Part shown: positions 22,917 to 34,699 of the stretch, piece after piece
How positions within the stretch are numbered: position 1 is the stretch's first letter
Layout of the letters: every line of letters starts with the position of its first letter
From: Isoetes taiwanensis
Taxonomy: Eukaryota > Streptophyta > Lycopodiopsida > Isoetales > Isoetaceae
DNA length: 64,000 nt
Direction of reading: 5' to 3'
Assembly (NCBI GenBank): GCA_021234155.1
Contig: JAJEKV010000028.1
Location: 5,587,637-5,651,636 of the forward strand
Program-made: the position numbers and the translations under genes
The notes under the pieces: generated by a model
Databases searched by the model: none
What the model saw: only the letters and a program-made list of their open reading frames with translations
What the model was told of the DNA's origin: nothing

Positions 22917-23830
22917 TTGGAATTGTTGGGCAGGTTATTCTCCACTTCACTGTCTTCTGAACTCCAAGAGATTTTAGAAGGTCTTTCAATGCCTCATATT
23001 TTTCTTTTCAAAGCCAATGCCACATCTCCAAGTGAACATGAAAAATCTGAAACAATCACCTCTCTTAGTCTGTCACTTGAAAGTGCAGCGCAATTAACCA
23101 AGCCCTCTAACTTTTTCTTTTCAGCCCGTGATAAGCTGCTTCTTTGCAATACAATCTAGCCTCATCATATAGCTGATCGTGTGAACCCTTAAAGTACAAC
23201 AGACAAAGCTTTAGCAAACGCTAAAAACAACCTGAATGGGAAAGGATGCCGACTACTCCTACAACGATGAAAATAATTGAGCAAAAGATTTGTGCCAATG
23301 TGGTCAAAATGTAAGAGCTTACATTCGTATTCAATGAAACTTGTGATCAGCTTGAGAGCTAACTCAGGAAGATAAAGTACCTAAATATTTTGGTAGAAGC
23401 AGCTTGAAAGTACTTCTCCTCAAAGCTTCAGAGAGATTGTATCAAGCAGCATAAAGATATAAACTATTGAAGGAACGGATATTAATAAACTTCCATAACA
23501 AACTCTAAACTCCTTTTACTGCTCTTCTGCATTAACACAAGGAATATCATGTGCTTTTGCCAAGCTTATAATAACAACATGTAGTGCTCCAACCTGCCAT
23601 GATGCAACTGATTTAGCTACAAAAGAATCAGTCATTTCTTTTTGTTGGCATGGAAGCCACACTGTCCTTCAACCTGAGATTTCAACATCCGGTACCGCAA
23701 AACTAACTTTTCCACTAATCAGCTAACTTCCTTTAACTTCCAAGTGCCTCGCGATCCCAATAGCTTTAATAATTGCCGCCAACTTATTTAGCCGCACTAT
23801 AGGGTACTTCACTTACGGAGAGGACATAAC
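22917..23830 (-). pseudogene. Decayed exons of an unidentified host gene, R1 copy b
   Basis: Two minus-strand stretches look like old exons. The first (23,200 to 22,920) reads SHDQLYDEARLYCKEAAYHG and, after an indel, KKKLEGLVNCAALSSDRLRE and CSLGDVALALKRK, which is helix-rich and coiled-coil-like. The second (23,815 to 23,525) reads ELADSVEKLVL-like sequence, then QKEMTDSFAAKSAASW and AGALHVVVISLAKAHDIPC in the copy at 29,640-29,950. Frames break at one or two indels per exon and an in-frame stop. I do not recognise the protein. The pattern is conserved in two near-identical copies, which argues that it was once coding. Confidence 0.4.
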
Positions 23831-24629
23831 GTGAATCGTATAGCATGTTTGGGATCTATTTACTGTCCACCAATGCGGTGAAGGACTCTGTTCCACCAAT
23901 AGTGGGTTTTTTGCAATTATCATAATTCAAGGAAAGCCAAAAGGTGATTACCACAACTGAACTCACAGCAGCTCCGTTTTCCTGGACGAATTTCTTTTGA
24001 AACAAACCATGGGTTTGGACACATTATACATATGGATTATACCTGCTAGGTTAAGAAACAAGCATCTTTATAAAACATCTCATCAAAGTCATCCAACTAT
24101 CTATGTTGTGCCAGAGAACATAAGAATTGATCACAACAATCCATGGAGTTTCAAATCCTGTTGCATACCCCATAATCTGGACTGATCCCAACTAATGTAG
24201 ATCGGCGCAAAATAAATGAGATGAGAAGGGCCAGTTAATAACCAAAGCTGGGGTTAATTATATGCACTCAATATAACAGCATCTTATGCCTTCAGAGCAA
24301 ATGTTTATCCGGCAATGCTCTAATTGCCTTCCGAATCCTTGTATGGTTGGCAACAGGGTATTTTTTAACCTCCCTACATATTTGATGGGGCATAAACAAA
24401 TGGCCACCACTTACCTTGGATAATTTGTCGAGCATAGTTTGGCCTGGCCCTTTTTTATATTGTTATACCAAGGGGGTGTAACTTAAATGGCGAAATGGTG
24501 GAAATTGCTTTCTTCGCCAAAATTTTGAATTGGCCACGTCAATATTTGTCAAGGTGCCCCCCTTGATCAATGAGGTCGAGATAGCTTGCCTGTCATTTTA
24601 GACCCTTGTTGAACTTGTTTTGCACCATC

Positions 24630-24664
<35 letters not shown>

Positions 24665-24796
24665 ATGCTAAACTTGATAAACCCAAACTCCCCTATTTGC
24701 ACACAATTATATTGTGATATGTAAATCCAAGAATGGTTGGAGTTAGAACTGAGGTAGTAGTATGCGTAAATCATAGTTTGCTAATGTCGGTAGAGC

Positions 24797-25914
24797 ACAA
24801 TTTGCATATCAAATGAACTTACACGAAAGTGCGAGGGCCATATGTCTTTGGGGATGAAGATTCTCATTCTTGAAAAATGCTTACAGAATAATTTTGTTCC
24901 TGCTTTGATGAAAGCACATCAGGGCAACCCTTTGTGCGTCAACACCTTTTTATATTTTTCTCTTAAAGCTAACATCGTAAAAACCATACCCTAGGAAAAT
25001 CATAGAAGAAAAGAGTAAAAAACAAATCAAGAAAATGTAAAAAGGTTTTGACCATACCCTAGGATAAGGTTTGCACAATCTTTTGTGTATTGTGGGAGGG
25101 TATTTAGGCAGTGGTTGGACATAAAATTTCTAGGTTGTATTGTATTTGTGATCGTATAAATACCAAATTTGAGGTGCTTGTTGCTAATTTTAGAGCTGCT
25201 TAATTCCTGGCTCTTTTTTCGAGCGCATCCTGTGTAAATTGTCGAGGAACTCGAGATAGAAGTAGAAATTGCCCGGCTATTGACACGAGCAGGATGAAGA
25301 AGGGATAAGGGATAAGGGTCGGAATGTTCATGAAGATAATATCATGCATCCTTATCTAGTTGGTTGAGAAATGAATACATCGGAATCACCCTTTCTATAG
25401 AAAGGTCAATCTTCTTATGATCACAGGGCGGCTATATGCATTATTTGTACCTCTTGTTGGTCAAAGACTTGGACTTATAGAGCACAATTTGCATATCAAA
25501 TGAACTTACACGAAAGTGCGAGGGCCATATGTCTTTGGGGATGAAGATTCTCATTCTTGAAAAATGCTTACAGAATAATTTTCTTCCTGCTTTGATGAAA
25601 GCACATCAGGGCAACCCTTTGTGCGTCAACACCTTTTTATATTTTTCTCTTAACTGCGCAGAACATCGAAACCATACCCTAGGAAAATCATAGAAGAAAA
25701 GAGTAAAAAACAAATCAAGAAAATGTAAAAAGGTTTTGACCATACCCTAGGATAAGGTTTGCACAATCTTTTGTGTATTGTGGGAGGGTATTTAGGCAGT
25801 GGTTGGACAAAATTTCTAGGCTGTATTATATTTGTGATCGTATAAATACCAAATTTGAGGTGCTTGTTGCTAATTTTAGAGCCGCTTAATTCACGGCTCT
25901 TTTTTTCGAAAGAT
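24797..25914. repeat. Direct duplication inside R1 copy b
   Basis: The segment starting AGAGCACAATTTGCATATCA at 24,797 recurs at 25,481 and both run for about 430 bp with few differences. The 250-bp spacer contains a GGGATAAGGGATAAGGG stretch. R1 copy c has the segment once (30,987-31,420). Confidence 0.85.
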
Positions 25915-26104
25915 CCCGAGGGATGGGATTTGCTCAAGATAGAAGTAGAAATTGCCCTTGGCTATTGACACGCAGGGGGATGAAGAAGGGATAAGGGTCG
26001 GGATGTGGGCGTGTGATCCGCAATGAGGTAGGGCGGATTACCTATTATCGTGGCGCCGCCCGCAGCCATAGTCGGAACAACTTGTTATTTTTTCTTGTGC
26101 AATA

Positions 26105-26285
26105 GTATACAAGTTCACCCATTAAGGTATGGTCGAATATAGTAAGGCAAAGTCGAATAAGGTAAGGTATGGTAAGGTTTAACAAGTCGAAAAATTAAAC
26201 AGGTCGAATAAGGCCTATAAATTAAACAGGTCGAATAAGGTCGAAAATTAAACAGTCGAATAAGGTCGAATAAGGCGGTGGAAAA
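26105..26285. repeat. GTCGAATAAGG short array, R1 copy b
   Basis: This is the same irregular array as at 2,750-2,900, here with more GTCGAATAAGG and AAATTAAACAG units. It marks the right end of R1 copy b. Confidence 0.7.
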
Positions 26286-26524
26286 AGCATCACCCCCGGG
26301 TGAAAAACATGATAAACAGAACTTGTACAAAAATATAATAAACAAAGAAGGGGGTGGGTTCAAAGAGAATAAGCATGCTGAGAGAAGAGGAAGCCGATGA
26401 GAGGCGTGGATGCGAAACGCTACCTGAAATAGCGAACTCCCCAACCCAAAAAGGCATGCACCATCGCATGCATGCATGACATGCATGCTCGTCCCATTCT
26501 AGAATGGCGATCCGATGTCTCGGA
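26286..26524. other. Spacer with CATG-rich tract
   Basis: A short spacer between R1 copy b and the microsatellite. It includes a run of alternating CATGCATGC units at 26,454-26,490. No gene is seen. Confidence 0.5.
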
Positions 26525-26531
26525 TCGATGC

Positions 26532-26584
<53 letters not shown>

Positions 26585-26620
26585 GTAGGTAGGTAGGTAG
26601 GTAGGTAGGTAGGTAGGTAG
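26525..26620. repeat. (GATA)n/(GGTA)n microsatellite
   Basis: About 14 GATA units are followed by about 9 GGTA units. This is the 3' tail of the ORF1-only LINE copy b on the minus strand, longer than the tail at 16,520. Confidence 0.9.
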
Positions 26621-27890
26621 TAGACAGAAATTTTAACGTCCGTGAAAACCCCATCGGATTACGGGACCCAATACAAAAGAGGGGGCATAAGCCCGAACCA
26701 AAACAGGGGACAAAGTCCCATCAGAAAAACAAAAATCCCCTAATAAGAACAAAACAATACAAAAATCGACTGAAGCCGAGCAGACGCGACTAGACGTAAC
26801 ACAACCAGGGGTTTAGAGGCCATTGATCAAGAATAAGTGCTCTACCTCTCTGATAAACTGCCCATTTTCTTTGGAGCCTCGCCTCTCGAACCTTGCATAA
26901 CCCATCCCGTTGCCGAGTTAATTGAACTGGGGAGAGGTCCTCCTGTGCTGAAAATGAAGTGCCCCTGAGATGACTCCTATGCTCACATGCGGCCGATCCT
27001 GGGATGCCGAGAACTGTATCAGAAGATGGCATGGCCGGTTGGGCCGATTAGCACCCACTTGTCGCGCTGTAAAAGTTCCTGGACTGCGGATATGCATAGC
27101 ATCCGTGAAAAAATGTGCAGCGGCCTCGTTGCCCGAGCAGGAGGCTGTTTTCAGGATGCCTACTAGACGTAGATTCAAGTAGCGACCCTGCTCAGGTTGG
27201 CCCATACCGGGTCCTCGTATTGCTATCGGACGCCTCGCTTGTTCCTATGTATGTGCACGAAGCCGCATCTTGCATCTGGACATTCGAATTCTCGGATGGC
27301 GGTGCCTCTTGCACTGTCTCAGTCTGGATCGCGGCATCTAGACGTACTGTGTGCGCAACTATAGGTGGTTGCACCTCTGCTATTGCCTCAGTCTGTACCA
27401 TGGCATCTGATCGTAATGTGTGTGCAGATCTGTCTGGCGGCAAATCATGGCTAGTATGATATATGTATTCTTTCATCAAGAGGTCCAATATTTATAGAGA
27501 ACGCACCCAACCTGTTCATAGGGAGTTACACGTAATTGGTTTGAATCGTAATCTGCCGACCAAACCGATCGCATCCCGGAGTGAATTGTAAGCAAAATTT
27601 GGGTGTGGCCAAGTTTGAGGATACCGGAGATGTATCTCCCGAACTGCGGGTTTGGGGCCGAGGCCACCAAGGGGACTGTGCTCGGATGCAGGGGGAGGGG
27701 TCGAACATGGTGTGGCCTTGGGACTGTGCTCGGGAGTCGAGGGAGGGGGCGGGCATGGTGGAACCTTCCCCGCCTTCCTCGCCATATCTTTAGCTTTGCC
27801 GCCATGGCTAAGGGTAGGCGTAAAGAAGAGACAAAACAAGAAGCTAAAGGGGAAGAATTGAAGTCCGCCGGGCCCCGGCCTGCCACGAAA
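26621..27890 (-). mobile_element. LINE derivative with ORF1-like protein only, copy b
   Basis: This is the second copy of the half-LINE at 16,573. Minus-strand frames cover the same proline-rich start (about 27,720-27,830), a linker with repeated VQTE and IQTE motifs (27,300-27,450) and the ORF1-like core (27,205-26,918: RYLNLRLVGI, EAAAHFFTDAMHIRSPGTF). The same conserved 3' block and microsatellite close it. Its left flank differs from that of copy a, but the sequence to its right is shared for about 850 bp. Either the element is longer than I mark, or the pair arose by duplication. No reverse transcriptase is present. Confidence 0.6.
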
Positions 27891-28734
27891 AGTCCCCTTA
27901 CGTAATCGATGCCTTGATGCCGGGTTGACCTAGGCTGCTAACAAGTAACGTAAACCGTGGTGCCGAAAGCAAAATCATGTTGAAGCAAGGGCTGGCAAAT
28001 TGAGGGCCAAACAGAATCTCAACACGGACGCCTTGATGCTGAATGACCTGGGCGGGCTAAACAAACAACAAATAACAGAAGCGGTGCTGGGCAAGATCAT
28101 GTTGAAGCAAGGACTGGGGAATCTGATGATGTGCTGAATCTAAATGTGTGGGCAGGAGGCTAATAGACCTACGGCAAAGCTTGTTGGGCTAATAGACCTG
28201 GGCAAAGCTTGCTACGGTCGGTGGTTCAAGATCATTGGACCTCAGGTAAAGAAAAACAAAATGTGTAGCATTAGGTTAAATACAAGCAATAGCAGGTCCA
28301 TTCACAGTCAAAGAAACTCATTTGAGCCCGAATTTGAGGGTGGTCAATGAATGTGCAGTAACTCGGCCATTACCAAGTCTAAAGTGTTTTTTTGCTACAG
28401 TATTTGCAGTGGTGATCATAAATTCTTATTTTTATATAGAGTATTTGTTTAAACAAATGTCTATTGTTTAAGTGTTGATACCATAATTTACATCATGAAA
28501 AGTGAAGTTTGATGACTACATTGAGCATTTTTGGGATGGGATGTTTGCTGTCTATGGGATGTTAATGTGATGTTTTCAGTTTTTATTGTGGGCCATTGAT
28601 TTGCAAAATATTCCCTGGATTGTGCCAGATCCACGACCACAATTTTTTTGAACAGAAATCGAAATGCAAGTTCCAATGGTACAAATGAAAATTAAGAGAC
28701 TCAATGGTCTATCACATTTAGAAGATAATTTCCT
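27891..28734. repeat. Half-LINE flank plus truncated tandem unit D
   Basis: Positions 27,891-28,239 repeat 17,816-18,164. Positions 28,240-28,734 are a fourth, truncated unit of the 18.2-22.0 kb array, matching unit A to about 18,660. The truncation point joins R1 copy c. No gene is seen. Confidence 0.8.
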
Positions 28735-29042
28735 CAGTCATTTCTTTTTGTTGGCATGGAAGTTTATGTAAATCTTAAAATCACGAAAGACAGGAAATGA
28801 GAGGCACACGTACTCAGTGTCACGATAGAGATGTAAAATTCCTTGGACAAATCTGATGGATATAACATGTAAAAAGGGTCCTTGGGATTTACATCGTCCT
28901 CCTCATGCTCATCTATATTCTTCATGATCCGCAAAAAACATAAAGCTACTAACTATAAACTACTGATTTGAACATGTCGGAGATGAGATAGGAGTGCTCC
29001 TGTATATAAGACTTTTTATCTGATCCAGATATTTGTAAACTT

Positions 29043-29950
29043 TTGGAATTGTTGGGCAGGTTATTCTCCACTTCACTGTCTTCTGAACTCCAAGAGATTT
29101 TAGAAGGTCTTTCAATGCCTCATATTTTTTTTTTCAAAGCCAATGCCACATCTCCAAGTGAACATGAGAAATCTGAAACAATCACCTCTCTTAGTCTGTC
29201 ACTTGAAAGTGCAGCACAATTAACCAAGCCCTCCAACTTTTTCTTTTCAGCCCGTGATAAGCTGCTTCTTTGCAATACAATCTAGCCTCATCATATAGCT
29301 GATCGTGTGAACCCTTAAAGTACAACAGACAAAGCTTTAGCAAACGCTAAAAACAACCTGAATGGGAAAGGATGCCGACTACTCCTACAACGATGAAAAT
29401 AATTGAGCAAAAGATTTGTGCCAATGTGGTCAAAATGTAAGAGCTTACATTCGTCTTCAATGAAACTTGTGATCAACTTGAGAGCTAACTCAGGAAGATA
29501 AAGTACCTAAATATTTTGGTAGAAGCAGCTTGAAAGTATTTCTCCTCAAAGCTTCAGAGAGATTGTATCAAGCAGCATAAAGATATAAACTATTGAAGGA
29601 ACGGATATTAATAAACTTCCATAACAAACTCTAAACTCCTTTTACTGCTCTTCTGCATTAACACAAGGAATATCATGTGCTTTTGCCAAGCTTATAACAA
29701 CAACATGTAGTGCTCCAGCCTGCCATGATGCAGCTGATTTAGCTGCAAAAGAATCAGTCATTTCTTTTTGTTGGCATGGAAGCCACACTGTCCTTCAACC
29801 TGAGATTTCAACATCCAGCTGCAAAACTAACTTCTCCACGGAATCAGCTAACTCCCCAGAACTTCCAGAACTTCCAAGTGCCTCGCATCCCAATAGCTTT
29901 AATAATTGCTGCCAACTTACGAGCTGCACTATAGGGTACTTCACTTACAG
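29043..29950 (-). pseudogene. Decayed exons of an unidentified host gene, R1 copy c
   Basis: These are the same two exon-like stretches as in copy b. The second exon is clearest here: PPVSEVPYSAARKLAAIIKA (29,955 to 29,895), a frame change, ELADSVEKLVLQLDVEIS, a stop, then QKEMTDSFAAKSAASW and AGALHVVVISLAKAHDIPC (to about 29,645). No motif identifies the family. It is a pseudogene unless the breaks are sequence errors. Confidence 0.4.
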
Positions 29951-31589
29951 GAGGACATAACGTGAATCGTATAGCATGTTTGGGATCTATTTACTGTCCA
30001 CCAATGCGGTGAAGGACTCTGTTCCACCAATAGTGGGTTTTTTGCAATTATCATAATTCAAGGAAAGCCAAAAGGTGATTACCACAACTGAACTCACAGC
30101 AGCTCCGTTTTCCTGGACGAATTTCTTTTGAAACAAACCATGGATTTGGACACATTATACATATGGATTATACCTGCCAGGTTAAGAAACAAGCATCTTT
30201 ATAAAACATCTCATCAAAGTCATCTAACTATCTATGCTGTGCCAGAGAACATAAGAATTGATGACAAAAATCCATGGAGTTTCTACAAATCCTTTTGCAT
30301 ACCCCATAACTGGGCTGATCCCAACTAATGTAGATCGGCGCAAAAATAAATGAGATGAGAAGGGCCGATTAACAACCGAAGCCGGGTTAATTATATGCAC
30401 TCAATATAACAAAGATCTTATGCCTTGAGCAAATGTTTATCCCAAGAATGCTCTAATTGCCTTCGGAATCCTTTGTATGGTTGGCAACAGGGGTATTTTT
30501 TAACCTTCCTACATATTTGATGGGGCATAAACAAATGGCCACCACTTACCTTGGATAATTTGTCGAGCATAGTTTGGCCTGGCCCTTTTTATATTGTTAT
30601 ACCAGGGGGTGTAACTTTAAATGGCTTAAACGGTGGAAATTGCTTTCTTCGCCAAAATTTTGAATTGGCCACTTCTATCCATCTAACATGGAAAGATGGT
30701 AGCCACGTCAATATTTGTCAAGGTGCCCCCCTTGATCAATGAGGTCGCGATAGCTTGCCTGTCATTTTAGACCCTTGTTGAACTTGTTTTGCACCATCGG
30801 TTTTTACGCAATTAGAAAAAAAAAAACCTATGCTAAACTTGATAAACCCAAACTCCCCTATCTGCACACAATTATATTGTGATATGTAAATCCAAGAATG
30901 GTTGGAGTTAGAACTGAGGTAGTAGTATGCGTAAATCACATCAACTCTATTTTTTCCATTCTATGCTATAGTTTGCTAATGTCGGTAGAGCACAATTTGC
31001 ATATCAAATGAACTTACACGAAAGTGCGAGGGCCATATGTCTTTGGGGATGAAGATTCTCATTCTTGAAAAATGCTTACAGAATAAGTTTCTTCCTGCTT
31101 TGATGAAAGCACATCAGGGCAACCCTTTGTGCGTCAACACCTTTTTATATTTTTCTCTTAACTGCGCAGAACATCGAAACCATACCCTAGGAAAATCATA
31201 GAAGAAAAGAGTAAAAAACAAATCAAGAAAATGTAAAAAGGTTTTGACCATACCCTAGGATAAATCTTTTGTGTATTGTGGGAGGGTATTTAGGCAGTGG
31301 TTGGACATAAAATTTCTAGGCTGTATTGTATTTGTGATCGTATAAATACCAAATTTGAGGTGCTTGTTGCTAATTTTAGAGCTGCTTAATTCCTGGCTCT
31401 TTTTTCGAGCGCATCCTGAGGGATGGGATTTGCTCAAGATAGAAGTAGATAGAGGGTCGGGATGTGGACGTGTGATCTGCAATGAGGTAGGGCAGATTAC
31501 CTATTACTGTGGCCTCGCCTGCAGGCCATAGTCAGACAACTTGTTATTTTTTTGGGTGTGCAATAGTATACAAGTTCACCCATTAAGGT

Positions 31590-31725
31590 AGTAAGGCATG
31601 GTCGAATAAGGTACCATAAGTCGAATAAGGTAAGGTATGGTAAGGTTTAACAAGTCGAAAATTAAACAGGTCGAATAAGGCCGATGGTTAAACATTCAAA
31701 TAGGCCGATGGTCGAATAAGGGCGA
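31590..31725. repeat. GTCGAATAAGG short array, R1 copy c
   Basis: This is the third occurrence of the irregular array, nearly identical to that at 2,750-2,900. Confidence 0.7.
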
Positions 31726-32725
31726 TAAACAGAAGCCCCAAGTGAACTCTGAACAAGGTAAAACTTGGTTCTTTGATTTGATCATTACAAGACCAGTAGC
31801 ATCGGCTGTAGCTGTAGATCGGATCACAGAAAAGCACAGGCTTCAAGCATTTCGCAGAGCCTTCCAGTTTCCATTTCAGTGCTGATCAGAAATCCAAAGA
31901 TAAAAATGTAAATCTGAGTTTCTAAAGACATATATCTGTGCCTTAAATACATGAAAATAATGGTTCGACCATTTATGAACCACAAAAAGAAACACGATCA
32001 GGCTGAAGGAAACCTTATACAGGTGAACCACGATTAGGTGAAAACTTGACAGAACAGTAGGAATTTCATAGCAAAAAAAAAAAAGTTATCATCATCATCA
32101 AAAAGGAAACCAAAGTTTGATTGTGAATGTATCAACCTAGCAGAACTGTAGAACAAACAGATTCCAACAAAAATGTCGATTTTGGTTGGTTTTGTTTTTG
32201 TTTTCAAAAGTTGAATGTGTCCTGCATGGCAGAAATGCAAATATCATGTGTCCTGCAGTGCATGCCAGAAAACAAATATCAGCCTTACTCAGATTTAGAA
32301 ATGCTTTTGACATGTGCTTCTGCTATCTATTAACCTTGCTTGTATAACAAGGCCTGCTAAAAGAGAAACAAGATTCACATTACATGTTAAATTGCTTACT
32401 TTATGATTGTTTGGCAGCACTCTTCAACCATATCATGTCCCGTAAGAATGCGCATTATCTGCATATCTGGAAAATAATAGAGAATAGATCAGAGATACAT
32501 GCTGATATGCTTTTGCCATGTAGAGTGACATTACAAAAACTGTTACAAGCTTTTTCTGTGCAGTACAATATAATCATAAACTTGGCAACGTATTTGCGAG
32601 CTCATGGAATTGTACCGACTGCCTAGTTTCTTGCCATTCACTACTGAAGTATGCCTGCAAAAACTTTCACACCATAAATGGTTACAAATTAGGATCAAAC
32701 ATATATGTAAGTGTACTGGAGCATT
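31726..32725. other. R1 copy c segment without recognised gene
   Basis: This is collinear with 2,901-3,640, plus about 400 bp (32,545-32,948) that copy a has lost. Short frames on both strands disagree between copies. The part nearest the copia fragment may be its decayed continuation. Confidence 0.45.
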
Positions 32726-32728
32726 ACC

Positions 32729-33425
32729 TTAAGCAGTGTAACAAGTGCTTTTGTGGAGGCCTGGGACATGAAGAACAACTTGAATGAGTTTCTGGGCTCC
32801 AAAAGAAAGAGTGAGAGTGACAACTCCCCGACCTATACTAGCTTGCTGGGAACGATCCCCCATTTTGACAATTCGAGCAACTTTCAGTGGCGTGTATTGA
32901 AGAAAAAAGGATCCATGAGATATCATATGAGCAGTTGCTCCTGAATCCAAGAACCAACTAGGTATTAAGATATCTGCAACATGGTCAGCAGCATATAGAT
33001 ATTCAATAGTATCATCATTCTCCAAGCTATCATCAACAGGACAAGTGTGTTCTTCTACATTCTCTGGAGCTTCAACAAGATTGCCATATTCCTCTGGTGG
33101 AGGACGCTTGAAACTGGCTAGAGAAGGGGCTGGACATTCTTTAGCATAATGTCCCGTCTTTTCACATTTGTGGCATTTTACAGTGGCCCAATTAGTTCCT
33201 TGAGATGACAAATGTGTTTTGTCACATCAACACTTTCATCCAGCTTCAAATTATGAAGCTGATTTCTCAAAAAGCACACATTAAGAGGCATTTCTTAAGG
33301 CATAATGATGCTCAAGGAGGCGCATAATCTCTCTGCTACTTTTGGCTACTTTAACCAAATGAACAGGATTTTCATCCAATCCCTGGCAAATTCACAATTT
33401 TGCTTTTCTACCTTTTTCAGCATCA
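32729..33425 (-). pseudogene. Ty1/copia gag-protease fragment, R1 copy c
   Basis: The minus strand carries, in order: a gag core (about 33,420-33,215, frame-broken, with SSREIMRLLEHHYALRN and LHNLKLDESVDVTKHI, as in UBN2-type gag of plant copia elements); a CCHC knuckle CHKCEKTGHYAKEC (33,150-33,180); an acidic linker; and the aspartic protease motif WFLDSGATAHM (about 32,925-32,955). The gag knuckle and protease lie in one 160-codon frame ending at 32,729. No integrase follows. It lies 3' of the Dof-like gene on the same strand, as in copy a. Confidence 0.85.
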
Positions 33426-33639
33426 AAAGATTTGAGTAACATAGAAACCACCAGAAGCACACTTTAAAGAGAATGAAGCAATCTGATACATGAATTCAAT
33501 AATTCAAAACATCTTAAGGGTCTTTACAAATGACAGCTGTACAATTGCATCATGTGAATGATGGGTAGCAGCTATACAATCTCAATAATCAGATACAATT
33601 GGCTGAATACTATGTAAAAAGCCAAGTTATTGTTGGCAG

Positions 33640-34424
33640 CCCTCTTGGATTTGCTTGAGGTTGACAGATCATCGCTGCCCCGAGTTTGCCGCCGAAAGTG
33701 TCCATCTCTTCTTGCACCTCCTACATTTATATCTTGGTTGGTTTAGATCCTTGTTGTCAAAATAGTCAAAACAGTGTCATCACTTGGACCGTTGAGGGCA
33801 GGCACAATGTATCTTTTGCCACTTCATCCTTGCACGCCCCTTGCTTCTTCATTCCGATAATTATTACCGCTTGGGGCATGATCTTTTGCTTCTTCGTCTT
33901 GGTGCTGCCATTGCTTTTTCAATACTAATAGGCAACATCCTTGTAACTTGTTGACTCAAGAAACTGCTGTTCATTCCGATACATATTATTGCTAATAGGC
34001 AACATGCATGTAGCTTGTTGACCTGCAACTTGAAAGGATGCATTGAGGAGGTCAACCATGCTGTGAGTGGAGTGTTCCACTCCATGACCATGCAAGACAA
34101 AGTTCAACACCTCTTATCATTTGTTGCCACGAGCAACCAAAGCCTAAAGCCATCCAATTCCCCCTTCCTCGTGTTGGTCTTGCATTTCCATGTTCTGGGC
34201 TCGTCTTTCCGGTAATGCAGCGAAAGCCAACAAGGCGTTGAATTCTTCGACAAATTTTGCTACTTGTTACGGTGGCTCCTCATCATCTCTACCGCTACGG
34301 TTGGATCGCCACATTGACCACGTCAAACATGTGTCCATGACCATTTCCTTGTGTTGTCTCCTCTAGTCTTGCCTCACAAAGCGTTGGCTATAAGTCTCGG
34401 AGACAAGTCTTCATCAAGACCACA
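33640..34424 (-). pseudogene. Dof-like zinc-finger gene, 3' part (split by transposon)
   Basis: This is the downstream half of the gene whose first exon is at 47,272-47,552. In the minus direction it starts LDEDLS..., continues through an ETTQGNGHGHMFDVVNV segment (34,310-34,370), and reaches the Cys-rich finger near 33,660-33,800. Here NQPRYKCRRCKKRWT is in a single frame, but the first CPHC pair is altered (the sequence reads through a changed CPALNGPSDD). Extra frameshifts are seen relative to copy a around 34,200-34,320. The transposon at 34,425 separates it from its promoter and first exon, so this allele cannot be expressed normally. Dof identity is inferred from the CX2CX21CX2C spacing seen best in copy a. 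Confidence 0.6.
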
Positions 34425-34457
34425 TAACCATCATTCAATTAAATTGGGATTATGTCT
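34425..34457. repeat. Left terminal inverted repeat of the transposon
   Basis: This 33-bp repeat starts TAACCATCATTCAATTAAAT and is a perfect reverse complement of 47,239-47,271. Confidence 0.95.
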
Positions 34458-34699
34458 TAATTTTGGGATAAATTTTATATTGCACTTTTTTAGTAACTTT
34501 GTTAAATTCACTTTTTAGTAACTTTGTTGCCCTTAGACTAGAATAGGCGTTAACATATAATCACAATACGGGAATATAAATTCACACCTTAACTTCAAAT
34601 TACAAAATCATATATCATGAAACTCCAAGTAGTACACAACTTTTATTAAAAGTGATTGATACATAGTAACTGCTTATCATTTTTCCACCAACATCCCCA

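Larger units (their letters stand above)
22190..26285. repeat. R1 repeat block, copy b
   Basis: This is collinear with R1 copy c from about 22,640 to 26,000 at high identity, and with copy a more weakly. It ends inside the GTCGAATAAGG array and lacks the copia/Dof part. It carries an internal direct duplication of about 430 bp (24,797-25,232 and 25,481-25,914) absent from the other copies. It also has an A-run of about 28 bases at 24,632-24,660, which is 11-13 long in the others. Confidence 0.85.
28735..34424. repeat. R1 repeat block, copy c
   Basis: This is the most complete R1 copy. It opens with a 28-bp piece (28,734-28,761) that also lies inside R1 at 29,755 and 23,628, then continues at the position equivalent to 22,651. 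Such a border suggests an unequal or tandem rearrangement. It contains the decayed exons, array, copia gag-protease and Dof-like gene described separately, and is cut at 34,424 by the large transposon. Its continuation is at 47,272-47,455. Confidence 0.85.

Noticed and set aside
26115-26486. 123-codon minus-strand frame with repeated RPYSTCLI segments
   Set aside because: It is a translation of the GTCGAATAAGG array and the CATG tract, not a conserved protein.
32384-32944. Plus-strand frames in R1 copy c
   Set aside because: They are antisense to, or beside, the copia gag-protease frame and are not maintained in copy a.
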